Below, in pieces: positions 55,347-63,478 of a stretch of 64,000 bases of DNA. Where the stretch lies: contig NZ_RQER01000010.1 of assembly GCF_004770615.1 (NCBI RefSeq), positions 248,001 through 312,000 of the forward strand. Reading direction: 5' to 3'. Numbering within the stretch: the stretch's first letter is position 1; each line of letters opens with the position of its first letter. The DNA comes from Leptospira langatensis (GTDB lineage: Bacteria > Spirochaetota > Leptospiria > Leptospirales > Leptospiraceae). Below the pieces are notes generated by a model. That model did no database searches, was not told the origin of the DNA, and saw only the letters and a program-made list of their open reading frames with translations. The translations under genes were made by a program, and so were the position numbers.

Positions 55347-56888
55347 TTGGTAAAAATGCATTCGATCGGAAGAAGGATCCGGTTACAAGGATATGGGATC
55401 CTGGTCTGGCTCCCGCTTTCTTTTTTCTACTTAGCCGTTTTACTCTGCTTCGAGATCCTGAATCGAAAGAGATTACTTGGCGGGAGCTCCTACATACTTG
55501 GGTTCTTTGCGATCAGTCTTGCGTATCTAATTCTATTTCGTTTTAGGATGAAAGAACGATCCGAGACTCTCGGTGTTGTTTGCGGTCTTGTTCTTAGGAT
55601 CATACTCGTCTTCCTTCTTCCGATCTTCGAAGATGATTGGGCCAGGTATCTCTGGGACGGATTTCAAACGAAGCAAAACGGAACACCGTATGGAATTGCT
55701 CCTGAGATCTTTTTTTCCGATCCCGATCCGATCCACTCCGAGATCTTATCTCGGATCAATCATCCGGACTGGCCTACAATCTATGCCCCAATACTGGAGA
55801 TTTATTTTTTTATAATACATCTCTTTATCCCATGGAAGCTTTGGGCTCTGAAACTTTTTCTGCTCATTCCCGATCTTGCGCTTTTCTATCTGATCCGAAA
55901 TAAGTTCGGGAGAAGTTCGGCTCTTCTCTACTTTTGGAATCCGGTCCTTTTGAAAGAGATCTTTCTGAACGCCCATCCGGATATCCTAGGGATCTTTCTA
56001 TTATTCTTTTCTTTTGTCCTAGTAGAGAAGGGGAGGATAAAGACGGGCTTTTTTGTATGGGGCCTAAGCTTGGCAGCTAAGAATTTCGGATTGCTGTTAT
56101 TTCCTTTTTTAGTTCTTTCTACGATGAAAAGACGAAATCCTTTTTGCTCGGCGAATTTAAAGCAAAGTATTCCCCAAATACCTCCATTCGAGAAAAGTAA
56201 AACGGATCATTCTATTTTGCCGACCATTTTCATCGGGATCCTGTTTACTTCAATGGCCGTTGGTATTTCATATCTTCCTTTCTTGCTCTATTCGAAAGAA
56301 ACGGATCTAGGAGTGGTATCTAGATTTATCAATGGTTTCGAATTCTTTCCGTTAGGACATTCCTGGCTAAAGTCAATCCTCGGAGAGTTCTCCCGGCTGG
56401 TCTGGAAAGGGATCGTGATCGCAAGCATTCTATTTTTATTATATTCCAGAAACTTATTCGGTATTTCTGGAGATGCCGCCGGTTTACCTACCGGAAGTAA
56501 GGATCCAGATCCTTTTTTAAGGGGATTTCAGAATTTCCTGATCCGATTCGCAGGAAGGGATCGATCCTTTCAGAGAAAGGTCGGTATTGTCTTTTTTCTA
56601 TTCTTCTTCTTTTCTCCGGTAGTGAATGCCTGGTACTTACTTTGGATGCTTCCTTTTTTGCTGCCTGTGTCCAGATCCTTCGGACCTTCTTGGTGTTTCT
56701 TATTTCTCGGCCAGCTTTCTTATTTGAATTTTGCGAATTTAGGCGATTGGTCCTCAGTCCTGGAAAAGGGGTATTATTCCCATCCGCAATGGCTTCTTCT
56801 TTCCGTTTCTGCCATTCTAGGCTTGGCGTTTTTGGCCTTCTTGGGAAGCCGGGTTTTTTGTAGGATCTCCTTCTTCTCTCGGAGATAG
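55347..56888 (+). CDS. Polytopic GT-C-like glycosyltransferase
   Basis: 513 residues with about twelve helices. The first extracytoplasmic loop contains FEDDWARYLWDGFQTKQNGT, a D-D/E-containing loop in the position of the GT-C catalytic acids, followed by NHPDWPTIYAP; these patterns occur in mannosyltransferase-type GT-C proteins. Such enzymes use polyprenyl-phosphate sugars. The start is taken as TTG 55347, nine bases after AAAGG; an ATG at 55356 is equally possible. The divergent GT2 gene may supply the donor. The acceptor is unknown. Confidence 0.78.
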   Translation: MVKMHSIGRRIRLQGYGILVWLPLSFFYLAVLLCFEILNRKRLLGGSSYILGFFAISLAYLILFRFRMKERSETLGVVCGLVLRIILVFLLPIFEDDWARYLWDGFQTKQNGTPYGIAPEIFFSDPDPIHSEILSRINHPDWPTIYAPILEIYFFIIHLFIPWKLWALKLFLLIPDLALFYLIRNKFGRSSALLYFWNPVLLKEIFLNAHPDILGIFLLFFSFVLVEKGRIKTGFFVWGLSLAAKNFGLLLFPFLVLSTMKRRNPFCSANLKQSIPQIPPFEKSKTDHSILPTIFIGILFTSMAVGISYLPFLLYSKETDLGVVSRFINGFEFFPLGHSWLKSILGEFSRLVWKGIVIASILFLLYSRNLFGISGDAAGLPTGSKDPDPFLRGFQNFLIRFAGRDRSFQRKVGIVFFLFFFFSPVVNAWYLLWMLPFLLPVSRSFGPSWCFLFLGQLSYLNFANLGDWSSVLEKGYYSHPQWLLLSVSAILGLAFLAFLGSRVFCRISFFSRR

Positions 56889-56936
56889 GTCTTTAGACAG
56901 TAAAATCGCCGCATTTGTTTAATATAGTTGATTAAG

Positions 56937-56963
56937 TTGTATTATTTTAAATAAATAGTATAA
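56937..56963. promoter_or_regulatory. Imperfect palindrome upstream of the XRE-cupin gene
   Basis: TTGTATTATTT (56937-56947) and AAATAGTATAA (56953-56963) are reverse complements except for two positions. The centre is 93 bases before the start codon at 57043. Its right half matches the motif upstream of the periplasmic rhodanese gene, so it may be the autoregulatory site of the XRE-cupin protein. Confidence 0.4.
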
Positions 56964-57042
56964 TAAATTGGATAAATTTCCAAAAAATAAGAGGATCTCT
57001 TTGGAGCTGAAACAAAACTCAGGTAAAAAGGAGGGAAAAGAA

Positions 57043-57627
57043 ATGCCGAGTATCGATCCGATCGAGAGAGGGCTGATCCAATCCATTGGTAGTTTGGTTC
57101 GAAAAAGAAGACAGGAACTTGGCCTTTCTTTAGGAAAATTGGCCGAGTTGTCCCAAGTGAGCCGAGGAATGCTGAGTTTGGTGGAATCCGGAAAGGCAGC
57201 GCCTTCTATCGCGCTCTTATGGAAAATTTCCAGAGCCATTCGTTTGCCTCTTTCCAGCCTGATGGAATTTTCCAAGGAAGAATTTCCTAAGATCTATCGA
57301 AAAGAAGACTCGGAGGAAAATCTATTAGAAGGCGGGAACTATAAGATCCGTCCTCTCTTGCATGAAGAAACCAGATTTCAGGTCCGATTGTTCGAGATCC
57401 GTCTCCTTTCCGGAGTAGCAAAGACCTTTATTACAAAAACCCAATCTAAGCAGAGGCAAAATTTTCTTCTTCAATCAGGAAGTCTGAGACTGAAGGTAGG
57501 GGGCAAATGGTTCGATTTGCAAGAAGGAGATACCATGACCTTTTTGGGCAAGGACTTGCAAGAACTTGCGAACCTGGGAGAAGACGATTCTTTCTTGCTT
57601 TGGTCCTCTTCTCTTTCCGACGATTGA
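57043..57627 (+). CDS. XRE-family regulator with C-terminal cupin domain
   Basis: 194 residues. The helix-turn-helix is LVRKRRQELGLSLGKLAELSQVSRGMLSLVESGKAAPSIA-like, seen here in shorter pieces: RRQELGLSLGKLAELSQVSR and GMLSLVESGKAAPSIALL. A cupin domain follows from about residue 105 (GGKWFDLQEGDTMTFLGKDL). I chose the ATG at 57043 because AAGGAGGG stands seven bases upstream; the frame is open further upstream. HTH-cupin proteins usually control metabolic operons and sense a small molecule in the cupin. Its site is between the rhodanese/cytochrome operon and the conduit-like cluster, making it the likely local regulator. Confidence 0.87.
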   Translation: MPSIDPIERGLIQSIGSLVRKRRQELGLSLGKLAELSQVSRGMLSLVESGKAAPSIALLWKISRAIRLPLSSLMEFSKEEFPKIYRKEDSEENLLEGGNYKIRPLLHEETRFQVRLFEIRLLSGVAKTFITKTQSKQRQNFLLQSGSLRLKVGGKWFDLQEGDTMTFLGKDLQELANLGEDDSFLLWSSSLSDD

Positions 57628-57717
57628 TCCTGAAAATTAGAAGCGAAAATCTTTTTTGTTCATTGCAATTCTGGACCTTCTACTTAGTGTAATCTCGTTC
57701 GCTTTCGATACAAGAGA

Positions 57718-58800
57718 TTGCCTTTGTCCCTTTCCGATTTAAAAGATAAGATCCAAGGTCCCAAGAAACTACCACTCTTCATCTTATTCGGTATTCTATT
57801 CTTCTTTTTATTTAAGGAAGGTTCTTACTTCCTATACAGATCCGATCCGGGATCCAGGGTGATCAATTCCGGATTCTATTATTTGGCAAAAACGGATCTT
57901 TCGTCCGAGTACGATTCGGATTCCTTTCTTTTTCCCTATCATCTCTATTTGAGCCATATAGATCTTTCTCCGGAACAATTCAAGAGATACTGTTCGTATA
58001 TTCTATTTTTTGCATCTTCTCTTCTGGTTGTTTATGCGGCGAATGCCGTCGGTATTTTCTTCGCAGCATTTATAGGGTTTTTTCTGTTACTTTCTCCCTT
58101 GTTCCTGATCCAGACGAACTGGATAGGATTTCCGGATCATTTTACATTTGTATGGTCCATTCTTCTTATTCTTTGTTTGGATCGTTTAGGTGGGGATGGA
58201 AAGAAGGCACCGTATCTTTCTCTTCTCTTTGGGGTCTGTGTTTTAGGAGCTTGGACCCATTTCTATCAGTTCCTTGTGATAGCGGGTCTCGTCGGATTTG
58301 TTTTCCTTTATGAGAAGAAGTTGAACAGGTCCACTTTTGCTGCGATCGTTTCGGGACTGATCTTCGGGCGACTCAGCGCTCTTCTTCTATTCTATTCTCA
58401 TGGGATCCCGCTTGCGGAGAGAAGGATCTCTACAGCACAGGCCCTAGATCTGAGCACTTGGTATTCCATGCATACCAATCTTCTTCTTTTGACACTATTC
58501 TCTTTTCTGAATGGACTTGCGTTTTTATTCTTAGAGAACGCGGTCCGAAAGAAGTTTTTAGTCCTTCTTCTTTTTAGCGCTTCTTTGGTCGTCACTTTCT
58601 TTACTGCGGATAGTACGAGAGTATTCTCGAATTTGTTCTATCCTGCCTGGATCTCTGTTTGGCTTCTTAGGGCCGAGCAAGGATTTGAGAAGAAGGAAAC
58701 GATCCTGCTTGGAACGTTACTCGCTCTTGGTTTGGCCCTTACGATCTCGCTAGATCTTTTCTATAAATGGGGAAGTAGGATCATCTATCTTAAGGGTTGA
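57718..58800 (+). CDS. Polytopic membrane protein, unknown function
   Basis: 360 residues with about eight to ten helices. A short cytosolic N-terminus leads to the first helix (LPLFILFGILFFFLFKEGSY) and a loop with RSDPGSRVINSGFYYLAKTD. The general shape, with a large first extracytoplasmic loop, resembles GT-C-type or DUF2029-like proteins, but I see no decisive catalytic motif. It starts at TTG and lies 90 bases after the XRE-cupin gene and 227 before the rhodanese lipoprotein gene, so its operon membership is open. Confidence 0.7.
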   Translation: MPLSLSDLKDKIQGPKKLPLFILFGILFFFLFKEGSYFLYRSDPGSRVINSGFYYLAKTDLSSEYDSDSFLFPYHLYLSHIDLSPEQFKRYCSYILFFASSLLVVYAANAVGIFFAAFIGFFLLLSPLFLIQTNWIGFPDHFTFVWSILLILCLDRLGGDGKKAPYLSLLFGVCVLGAWTHFYQFLVIAGLVGFVFLYEKKLNRSTFAAIVSGLIFGRLSALLLFYSHGIPLAERRISTAQALDLSTWYSMHTNLLLLTLFSFLNGLAFLFLENAVRKKFLVLLLFSASLVVTFFTADSTRVFSNLFYPAWISVWLLRAEQGFEKKETILLGTLLALGLALTISLDLFYKWGSRIIYLKG

Positions 58801-59027
58801 GGCCTCCTTCTCTAGAAAAATTCGGCTCCTTCCCCCCTTGCATAAAAATCGTTCTATTTAATACTTTGTCCTTCCTATTAATATATTGTTCAATTAAATG
58901 GATATTATATTCGTTATAATGGAATTAATATCGTATAAACGGATCTGTTTTTCAGTTTTAGTCTCAAAGTGTCCGCTGTGGAGAGAAAGAGGGAAGCCCG
59001 ATCGGACGAGCTATTGAGGTAAACAAA

Positions 59028-60572
59028 ATGAAAAATACTCTGATACAAGCGAGCCTCCTAGTAGTTTTGCTGGGATTGTTCGGGAACTGCGGTGGCGGCG
59101 GAGGCGGAAGCAGTGCCGGTTTGGCCGCTCTCGGTTTAGGCGGAGAAGGCGTGAAGGTTTCCTCCGCTTCCGATTTGGTAGTGGAATCTTCCGACAACTA
59201 CGATGACAATAAATTCGGTCTGATCTCAGCGACTACTCTTAGGACTTGGGTCAGCAATTGGTCCGCGAATAAGCCTGCAGGCATCACTGGGAACTTGGTG
59301 ATCTACCAAGCGAACCGTGTAGGAAGCGATTCGAATAAGAGTTTAATTCTACCTACAACCGGTGTGAAGGTCTTCGTTGCCGTGGACGGTAACTCTCCTT
59401 CTACATATTCTTGGAAGACTTTCCGTGAGACCAGAAGCAATGGTGCAATTTCCATTCCTGGTGGGGACGCTTCTACCGGAGGATTTGGGATTATCAGTGG
59501 CGCGAATATCGACGCTTGGTTCCAAACATATGGGATCGATCCTACAAAAGACTTAATCGTTTTTGCAAGTGGTAACGGAGATAATTACGGCGCCATCGGT
59601 CACCAACATTATATATCTAAGTATTGGGGAGTCGATAATACACATCTTGCTGTCCTGAACGGATCCATCAAGGGTCAGTTTCCTGAAGCAGAACTTGGTA
59701 ACGACTCTGACGCATCTGTTCCTCCTCTGGACGGGACATTCTCGGTGAAACAACTCAAGAATGTGGACAACAGAGTTTTGGCTCTTAGCGTCCAAGACAT
59801 CATCGATATCGCTAAGAACAACGGTCATCATAGCGTGGCTGGCGTTTCTCAGAACGTTTATATCGCGGACGTAAGAACCAAGAACAACAGCGACGATATA
59901 AGCACTTACACTTCCAGCGCGGGTTATCAGGAATTCTGGGGAGCGGAAAATGCCACCGGAACCACTAAGACCGGAGGCGGAGCGATCGCATTTGAAGGTC
60001 ACTTGAAGGGAGCAGTATTCGTTCCACATTATAATTTTGTGGATAGAAGTACTTTGGACAATACGTACTCTTATGGCGCTTCTGCGGCTGGTACCTTTGC
60101 TACTCTCAAGTTCAAGAGCAAGGCTAGCGTTAAGGATATTTGGGACAATTACGGGACCAGTGGCGGTCCGAACGCAGGCGCATCCGCTTGGCAAGAAGGA
60201 CAAACTGTTCTTCAATACTGCCGAACTAACACTCGAAGCCAAACCAGCGGTCTTACCACTGCTTTGATCCTGGGACGCCCTACCGCTTTCGTAGAGGACG
60301 GTTGGAGTATCTTCGGTCTCTTGGCAGGGGGATTTCCATCTGCAACGAATTTCAACGCCGACGTAACTTCGGGAGATGTGTATCCTTCCGTTCCTACTGA
60401 GTTTGCTCCGGATGTGCAGGGAGCCGTGGAATCGGGAGCTCGTAACTCCGGTGGTGCTCCTCACTACAACAGCGGGGTCAAGGAATCCACCGTGAATTAT
60501 TTCAATATCAATTCAGGTGCGGTTACCACGAAAAAAGTTCTCGAGGATGATTGGAGCTACAAAAACCAATAG
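59028..60572 (+). CDS. Rhodanese-domain lipoprotein 1
   Basis: 514 residues. The signal peptide ends in LLGLFGNC with lipidated Cys21, followed by a Gly/Ser linker (GGGGGGSSAG). The first domain begins GLISATTLRTWVSNWSANKP and is rhodanese-like without catalytic Cys (the loop reads VFASGNGDNYGAIG). The second has YIADVRTKNNSDD, FEGHLKGAVFVPHYNFVD and the active loop VLQYCRTNTRSQTSGLTTAL with Cys398. A two-domain surface or periplasmic sulfurtransferase is implied. It is paralogous to the lipoprotein at 62024 and is followed by a strong hairpin. The ATG is preceded by TGAGGT. Confidence 0.88.
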   Translation: MKNTLIQASLLVVLLGLFGNCGGGGGGSSAGLAALGLGGEGVKVSSASDLVVESSDNYDDNKFGLISATTLRTWVSNWSANKPAGITGNLVIYQANRVGSDSNKSLILPTTGVKVFVAVDGNSPSTYSWKTFRETRSNGAISIPGGDASTGGFGIISGANIDAWFQTYGIDPTKDLIVFASGNGDNYGAIGHQHYISKYWGVDNTHLAVLNGSIKGQFPEAELGNDSDASVPPLDGTFSVKQLKNVDNRVLALSVQDIIDIAKNNGHHSVAGVSQNVYIADVRTKNNSDDISTYTSSAGYQEFWGAENATGTTKTGGGAIAFEGHLKGAVFVPHYNFVDRSTLDNTYSYGASAAGTFATLKFKSKASVKDIWDNYGTSGGPNAGASAWQEGQTVLQYCRTNTRSQTSGLTTALILGRPTAFVEDGWSIFGLLAGGFPSATNFNADVTSGDVYPSVPTEFAPDVQGAVESGARNSGGAPHYNSGVKESTVNYFNINSGAVTTKKVLEDDWSYKNQ

Positions 60573-60587
60573 TTCTTCAAAACAAAT

Positions 60588-60612
60588 CCGAAGGAGGGAA
60601 ATCCTCCTTCGG
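60588..60612 (+). terminator. Intercistronic hairpin after rhodanese lipoprotein 1
   Basis: CCGAAGGAGG (60588-60597) and CCTCCTTCGG (60603-60612) form a perfect 10-bp stem with a five-base loop, 15 bases after the stop codon. A/T-rich sequence follows but not a clean T-tract. It may end part of the transcripts or protect the upstream message, giving more of this lipoprotein than of the following products. Confidence 0.65.
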
Positions 60613-60650
60613 TATATTAACAAAATATAAAAAAGAGGGGTTCGAAGATC

Positions 60651-61019
60651 GTGAAGTTATTCCGTCTCGTCGTGTTTCTTACGGCAATCATTACGTATTT
60701 CTTTCAGCCAACATTTGCCTCCGGTGGGTTCGGAGGAGGATCGGTAGCCGGACAGGCTCTTCGCGGCAAGGAAAGAGAAAAATTCAATCTAGGAAAAGCA
60801 ATCTATAACGGAGAAGTCGCTTTGGATGCAAAGCGGGACGAGCTTACAAAGACCCAAAAGAACAGGCTCGAATACCTGCAAGGTTCCCTCCCAAACGCGG
60901 AAAAGGGAAGGGTCAGTCTGGAAGATCTGGCAGGTAAATTATCCGAAGAGCAGATCTCCGCTCTGGAGTTTTTCGTTAGTATTCGCTTCAACGTCAAGTT
61001 GGAGGAGAAGAAAGAGTAA
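60651..61019 (+). CDS. Small exported protein, cytochrome-like without haem motif
   Basis: 122 residues, starting at GTG after GAGGGG. The signal peptide is LVVFLTAIITYFFQPTFAS. The mature part starts GGFGGGSVAGQALRGKEREK and continues FNLGKAIYNGEVALDAKRDE, then LAGKLSEEQISALEFFVSIR. 'GKAIYNG' followed later by 'LAGKLS-x-EQ-x-x-AL' resembles the ends of a small cytochrome c domain, but there is no CxxCH; the protein lacks cysteine altogether. It could be a haem-free structural subunit of the neighbouring complex. The resemblance is by eye, and the start at GTG is moderately supported. Confidence 0.72.
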   Translation: MKLFRLVVFLTAIITYFFQPTFASGGFGGGSVAGQALRGKEREKFNLGKAIYNGEVALDAKRDELTKTQKNRLEYLQGSLPNAEKGRVSLEDLAGKLSEEQISALEFFVSIRFNVKLEEKKE

Positions 61020-61038
61020 ATTCGGGATTTAGTATATA

Positions 61039-62010
61039 ATGAAATATTCATTTAGGAAGGGAGTTTTTCTTTCTCTTCTCTTATTTGTCCAACCGGTTTT
61101 TTTCGGAGAGTTGTTCTCTCAGACGGTTTGGGCGCCTTACCAAAGACAATTGTGGATCAGGACGACTGCCGTGAATTCTGTTTATAATTCCGCTTATGTG
61201 GGGAAATACCATACCTCCTACGATGACGATGTCAGGATCAATGTGGGAGCGATCGCATTCGAATACGGGATCACAGATCGTCTTACCCTGGATGTGCAGA
61301 CAGGATTCGGTAAATTAGGGCGGACCCAGCTAATCAATCGGTATTTCGGTACCCTGACTTCCCCCGAACAGCCCGATAAATATGGCTTTGTGGATTCGAG
61401 AGCGGGGATCCGCTATAAGGTGATCGATGAATTCGATCATGATTCGATTTGGATCCCTACGGTCACTGTGCGTATCGGTGGGATCAAGAAGGGAGATTAC
61501 GATAGAAATCCCCAGGCCTTAGGAGACGGGGCCAACGGAGGAGAATTAAATATTTATTATGGAAAGGATTTCAATTTCTGGGGCCTGGGAGCGTTAGGGG
61601 AAACCAGCTATAGAAAGAGAGAGAAGCCTGTGCCGGACGATTTCTTATACTACGGTGCTCTTTATAAAAGATTTATGGACTCCTTTATCTTTATCGTGGG
61701 AGCGAGAGGGCAGATCGGCCAAGGTGGGTATGCGTTTGCGGATCCGAGAGCTACGCCTCCTTTGAATCTACTCCAGATCGATCCGCCTTCTATCGGTCCA
61801 CTTGGAACCGGTTGGTACGATTATTATCTGCAGCACGATCGCCCCGCCTGGGGAAGGAAGGAGATCTATCATAATTTCGAGATGAGCCTTGGTTATACGG
61901 ATAAATACGGGAATTATTACAATTTCTTTTATTCGCATACTTATTCCGGATACAACACGGGTATCCTGCGCACTTTCGGATTCTTGGTCAATTTCCCGTT
62001 CAATTTATGA
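61039..62010 (+). CDS. Outer-membrane beta-barrel protein of the conduit-like cluster
   Basis: 323 residues. A signal peptide (VFLSLLLFVQPVFFGELFSQ) precedes amphipathic strands rich in Tyr, Phe and Gly: VGAIAFEYGITDRLTLDVQT, FWGLGALGETSYRKR, then the final strands FEMSLGYTDKYGNYYNFFYS and GILRTFGFLVNFPFNL. The alternation and the hydrophobic C-terminal strand fit a barrel of perhaps 12-16 strands. In Ext-type conduits such a barrel surrounds or contacts a multihaem lipoprotein. It lies 19 bases after the small exported gene and 13 bases before rhodanese lipoprotein 2. Confidence 0.8.
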   Translation: MKYSFRKGVFLSLLLFVQPVFFGELFSQTVWAPYQRQLWIRTTAVNSVYNSAYVGKYHTSYDDDVRINVGAIAFEYGITDRLTLDVQTGFGKLGRTQLINRYFGTLTSPEQPDKYGFVDSRAGIRYKVIDEFDHDSIWIPTVTVRIGGIKKGDYDRNPQALGDGANGGELNIYYGKDFNFWGLGALGETSYRKREKPVPDDFLYYGALYKRFMDSFIFIVGARGQIGQGGYAFADPRATPPLNLLQIDPPSIGPLGTGWYDYYLQHDRPAWGRKEIYHNFEMSLGYTDKYGNYYNFFYSHTYSGYNTGILRTFGFLVNFPFNL

Positions 62011-62023
62011 AAAGGAGAAGGAA

Positions 62024-63478
62024 ATGAAATATTCAAATTTTATAATGAGATGGATCTATTTCTCTTTTGTATCGCTTTCTTTGGGATGCGGTAACGCTCC
62101 GGAGTATATTACTCTTCCTGAAAAGATCGCTCTTTTGGCCCCAGTGCATGTATTTAGCGCACAACAGTTATCCTCTGTTTCGAGCGATGATTATGATCTG
62201 AATACATATGGACTCATTACTGCGACTCGCCTGGAATCTTGGAGATCAAACTGGGCTAACAATCGTCCAACTGGGATCTCGGGTAAACTTGTGATCCTGC
62301 AGATCAGTAGCGGAAGTTTTTCCGGTTCGTATATCCGGCCGTCTACGGGAGTGAAGGTCTACCAAGCGTCCAGCGCTTCTACGGATTATACCTTCTTTGG
62401 GCAGACTAGATTCAACGGGGTTTTGGATACGGAGACAATCGTACCGCAAGGTGCAAATCTGGACAGCTTCTTGAAATTCTTCGGGATCAATCCTGCAAGC
62501 GATCTCATCGTTTTAGCGCAAGATACTCCTTCCGATTCGAATCTAATGCTGACGCTGAGGGCCTGGTATACTCTTTATTATTGGGGAATTGATAAGGCCC
62601 ATCTTGCAGTCTTGAACGGTTCCGCTTCTGCAAAGATCTCATCGGGAGATCTTATCGGAGGCTCCAGTTTTTCCACACCGAGTTCCCAAGGTGCGGGAAA
62701 GATCGGAAGTTTACATAGGGATCATACGATCATCCAAGCAACCTTGGCCGATGTGTTTAACGCAGTGGAAGGGATTACTGAACCCACATTTGAGAACTCC
62801 ACTCCTTCTCCGGAGGGAGGAGTATTCTTATTGGATGCAAGAACTCCTGCAGAGTATGACGGATCGGGCACCACTAGTGGACCTTCTAATTATACCTGCG
62901 GCAATACCCCGAATTGTTATACTCCGTATGAAGGACATATCAAGGGTGCGAAGAATATTCCTTTTACAAGCTTTGTGGACTCGAACAAGGAATTTCTATC
63001 CAAGTCTAGCCTAGCGGCCTTACTCAGCAGCAACGGATTTACGGAAGGGCAGACTATCATCACATATTGCAGGACGAACGTAAGATCTGCGATCACAGGA
63101 TTCGCTACCTTTGCCATTCTAGGATATCCTACAAGATTCTATGACGGGTCTTGGGTAGAATGGGGAACCTTGGCTTATGATAGTAACTCCAATTGGTCCA
63201 ATCTAAGCGCAAACTCACCTTGGCGTACAGACAAGGGTATAGTCACTAACTCGATCACTTACAATGAGGGGAAGAGCGGATTAACAAATAATAATATAGT
63301 GAATCTTGCCACATACTTTACTCCCGCTCGTAGCTTTGCAAAGGGAACAAACGATATCATAACGGAAGACAAGAAATATCTGACTGACTCCGCTTCTTCT
63401 AGTGGCGGGGGAAGTAGCAGTGGAGGCGGCGGCAATACCGGCGGCGGTGGGGGCGGAGGCAACCCTTGCGGAGGATAA
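62024..63478 (+). CDS. Rhodanese-domain lipoprotein 2 with glycine-rich cysteine tail
   Basis: 484 residues from the ATG at 62024, with a strong AAGGAGAAGG before it. The signal peptide ends in FVSLSLGC with lipidated Cys22. The first domain, GLITATRLESWRSNWANNRP, is closely related to that of the lipoprotein at 59028. The catalytic domain has LLDARTPAEYDGSGTTSGPS, YEGHIKGAKNIPFTSFVD and the active loop IITYCRTNVRSAITGFATFA with Cys349. The C-terminus is a Ser/Gly-rich tail ending NPCGG. The cytochrome gene starts within its last codons. Role in surface sulfur transfer is inferred. Confidence 0.88.
   Translation: MKYSNFIMRWIYFSFVSLSLGCGNAPEYITLPEKIALLAPVHVFSAQQLSSVSSDDYDLNTYGLITATRLESWRSNWANNRPTGISGKLVILQISSGSFSGSYIRPSTGVKVYQASSASTDYTFFGQTRFNGVLDTETIVPQGANLDSFLKFFGINPASDLIVLAQDTPSDSNLMLTLRAWYTLYYWGIDKAHLAVLNGSASAKISSGDLIGGSSFSTPSSQGAGKIGSLHRDHTIIQATLADVFNAVEGITEPTFENSTPSPEGGVFLLDARTPAEYDGSGTTSGPSNYTCGNTPNCYTPYEGHIKGAKNIPFTSFVDSNKEFLSKSSLAALLSSNGFTEGQTIITYCRTNVRSAITGFATFAILGYPTRFYDGSWVEWGTLAYDSNSNWSNLSANSPWRTDKGIVTNSITYNEGKSGLTNNNIVNLATYFTPARSFAKGTNDIITEDKKYLTDSASSSGGGSSSGGGGNTGGGGGGGNPCGG

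Noticed and set aside
58886..58932. A sigma-70 promoter and 7-bp inverted repeat (GATATTA/TAATATC) before rhodanese lipoprotein 1
   Set aside because: TATAAT at 58915-58920 has no properly spaced -35 (the nearest TTGTTC is 23 bases away), and short repeats are expected by chance in such AT-rich sequence.
59553..60464. A 303-codon open frame on the minus strand opposite rhodanese lipoprotein 1
   Set aside because: The plus strand encodes a clear lipoprotein with rhodanese motifs. The antisense product has no signal, no recognisable motif and a composition typical of antisense translation.
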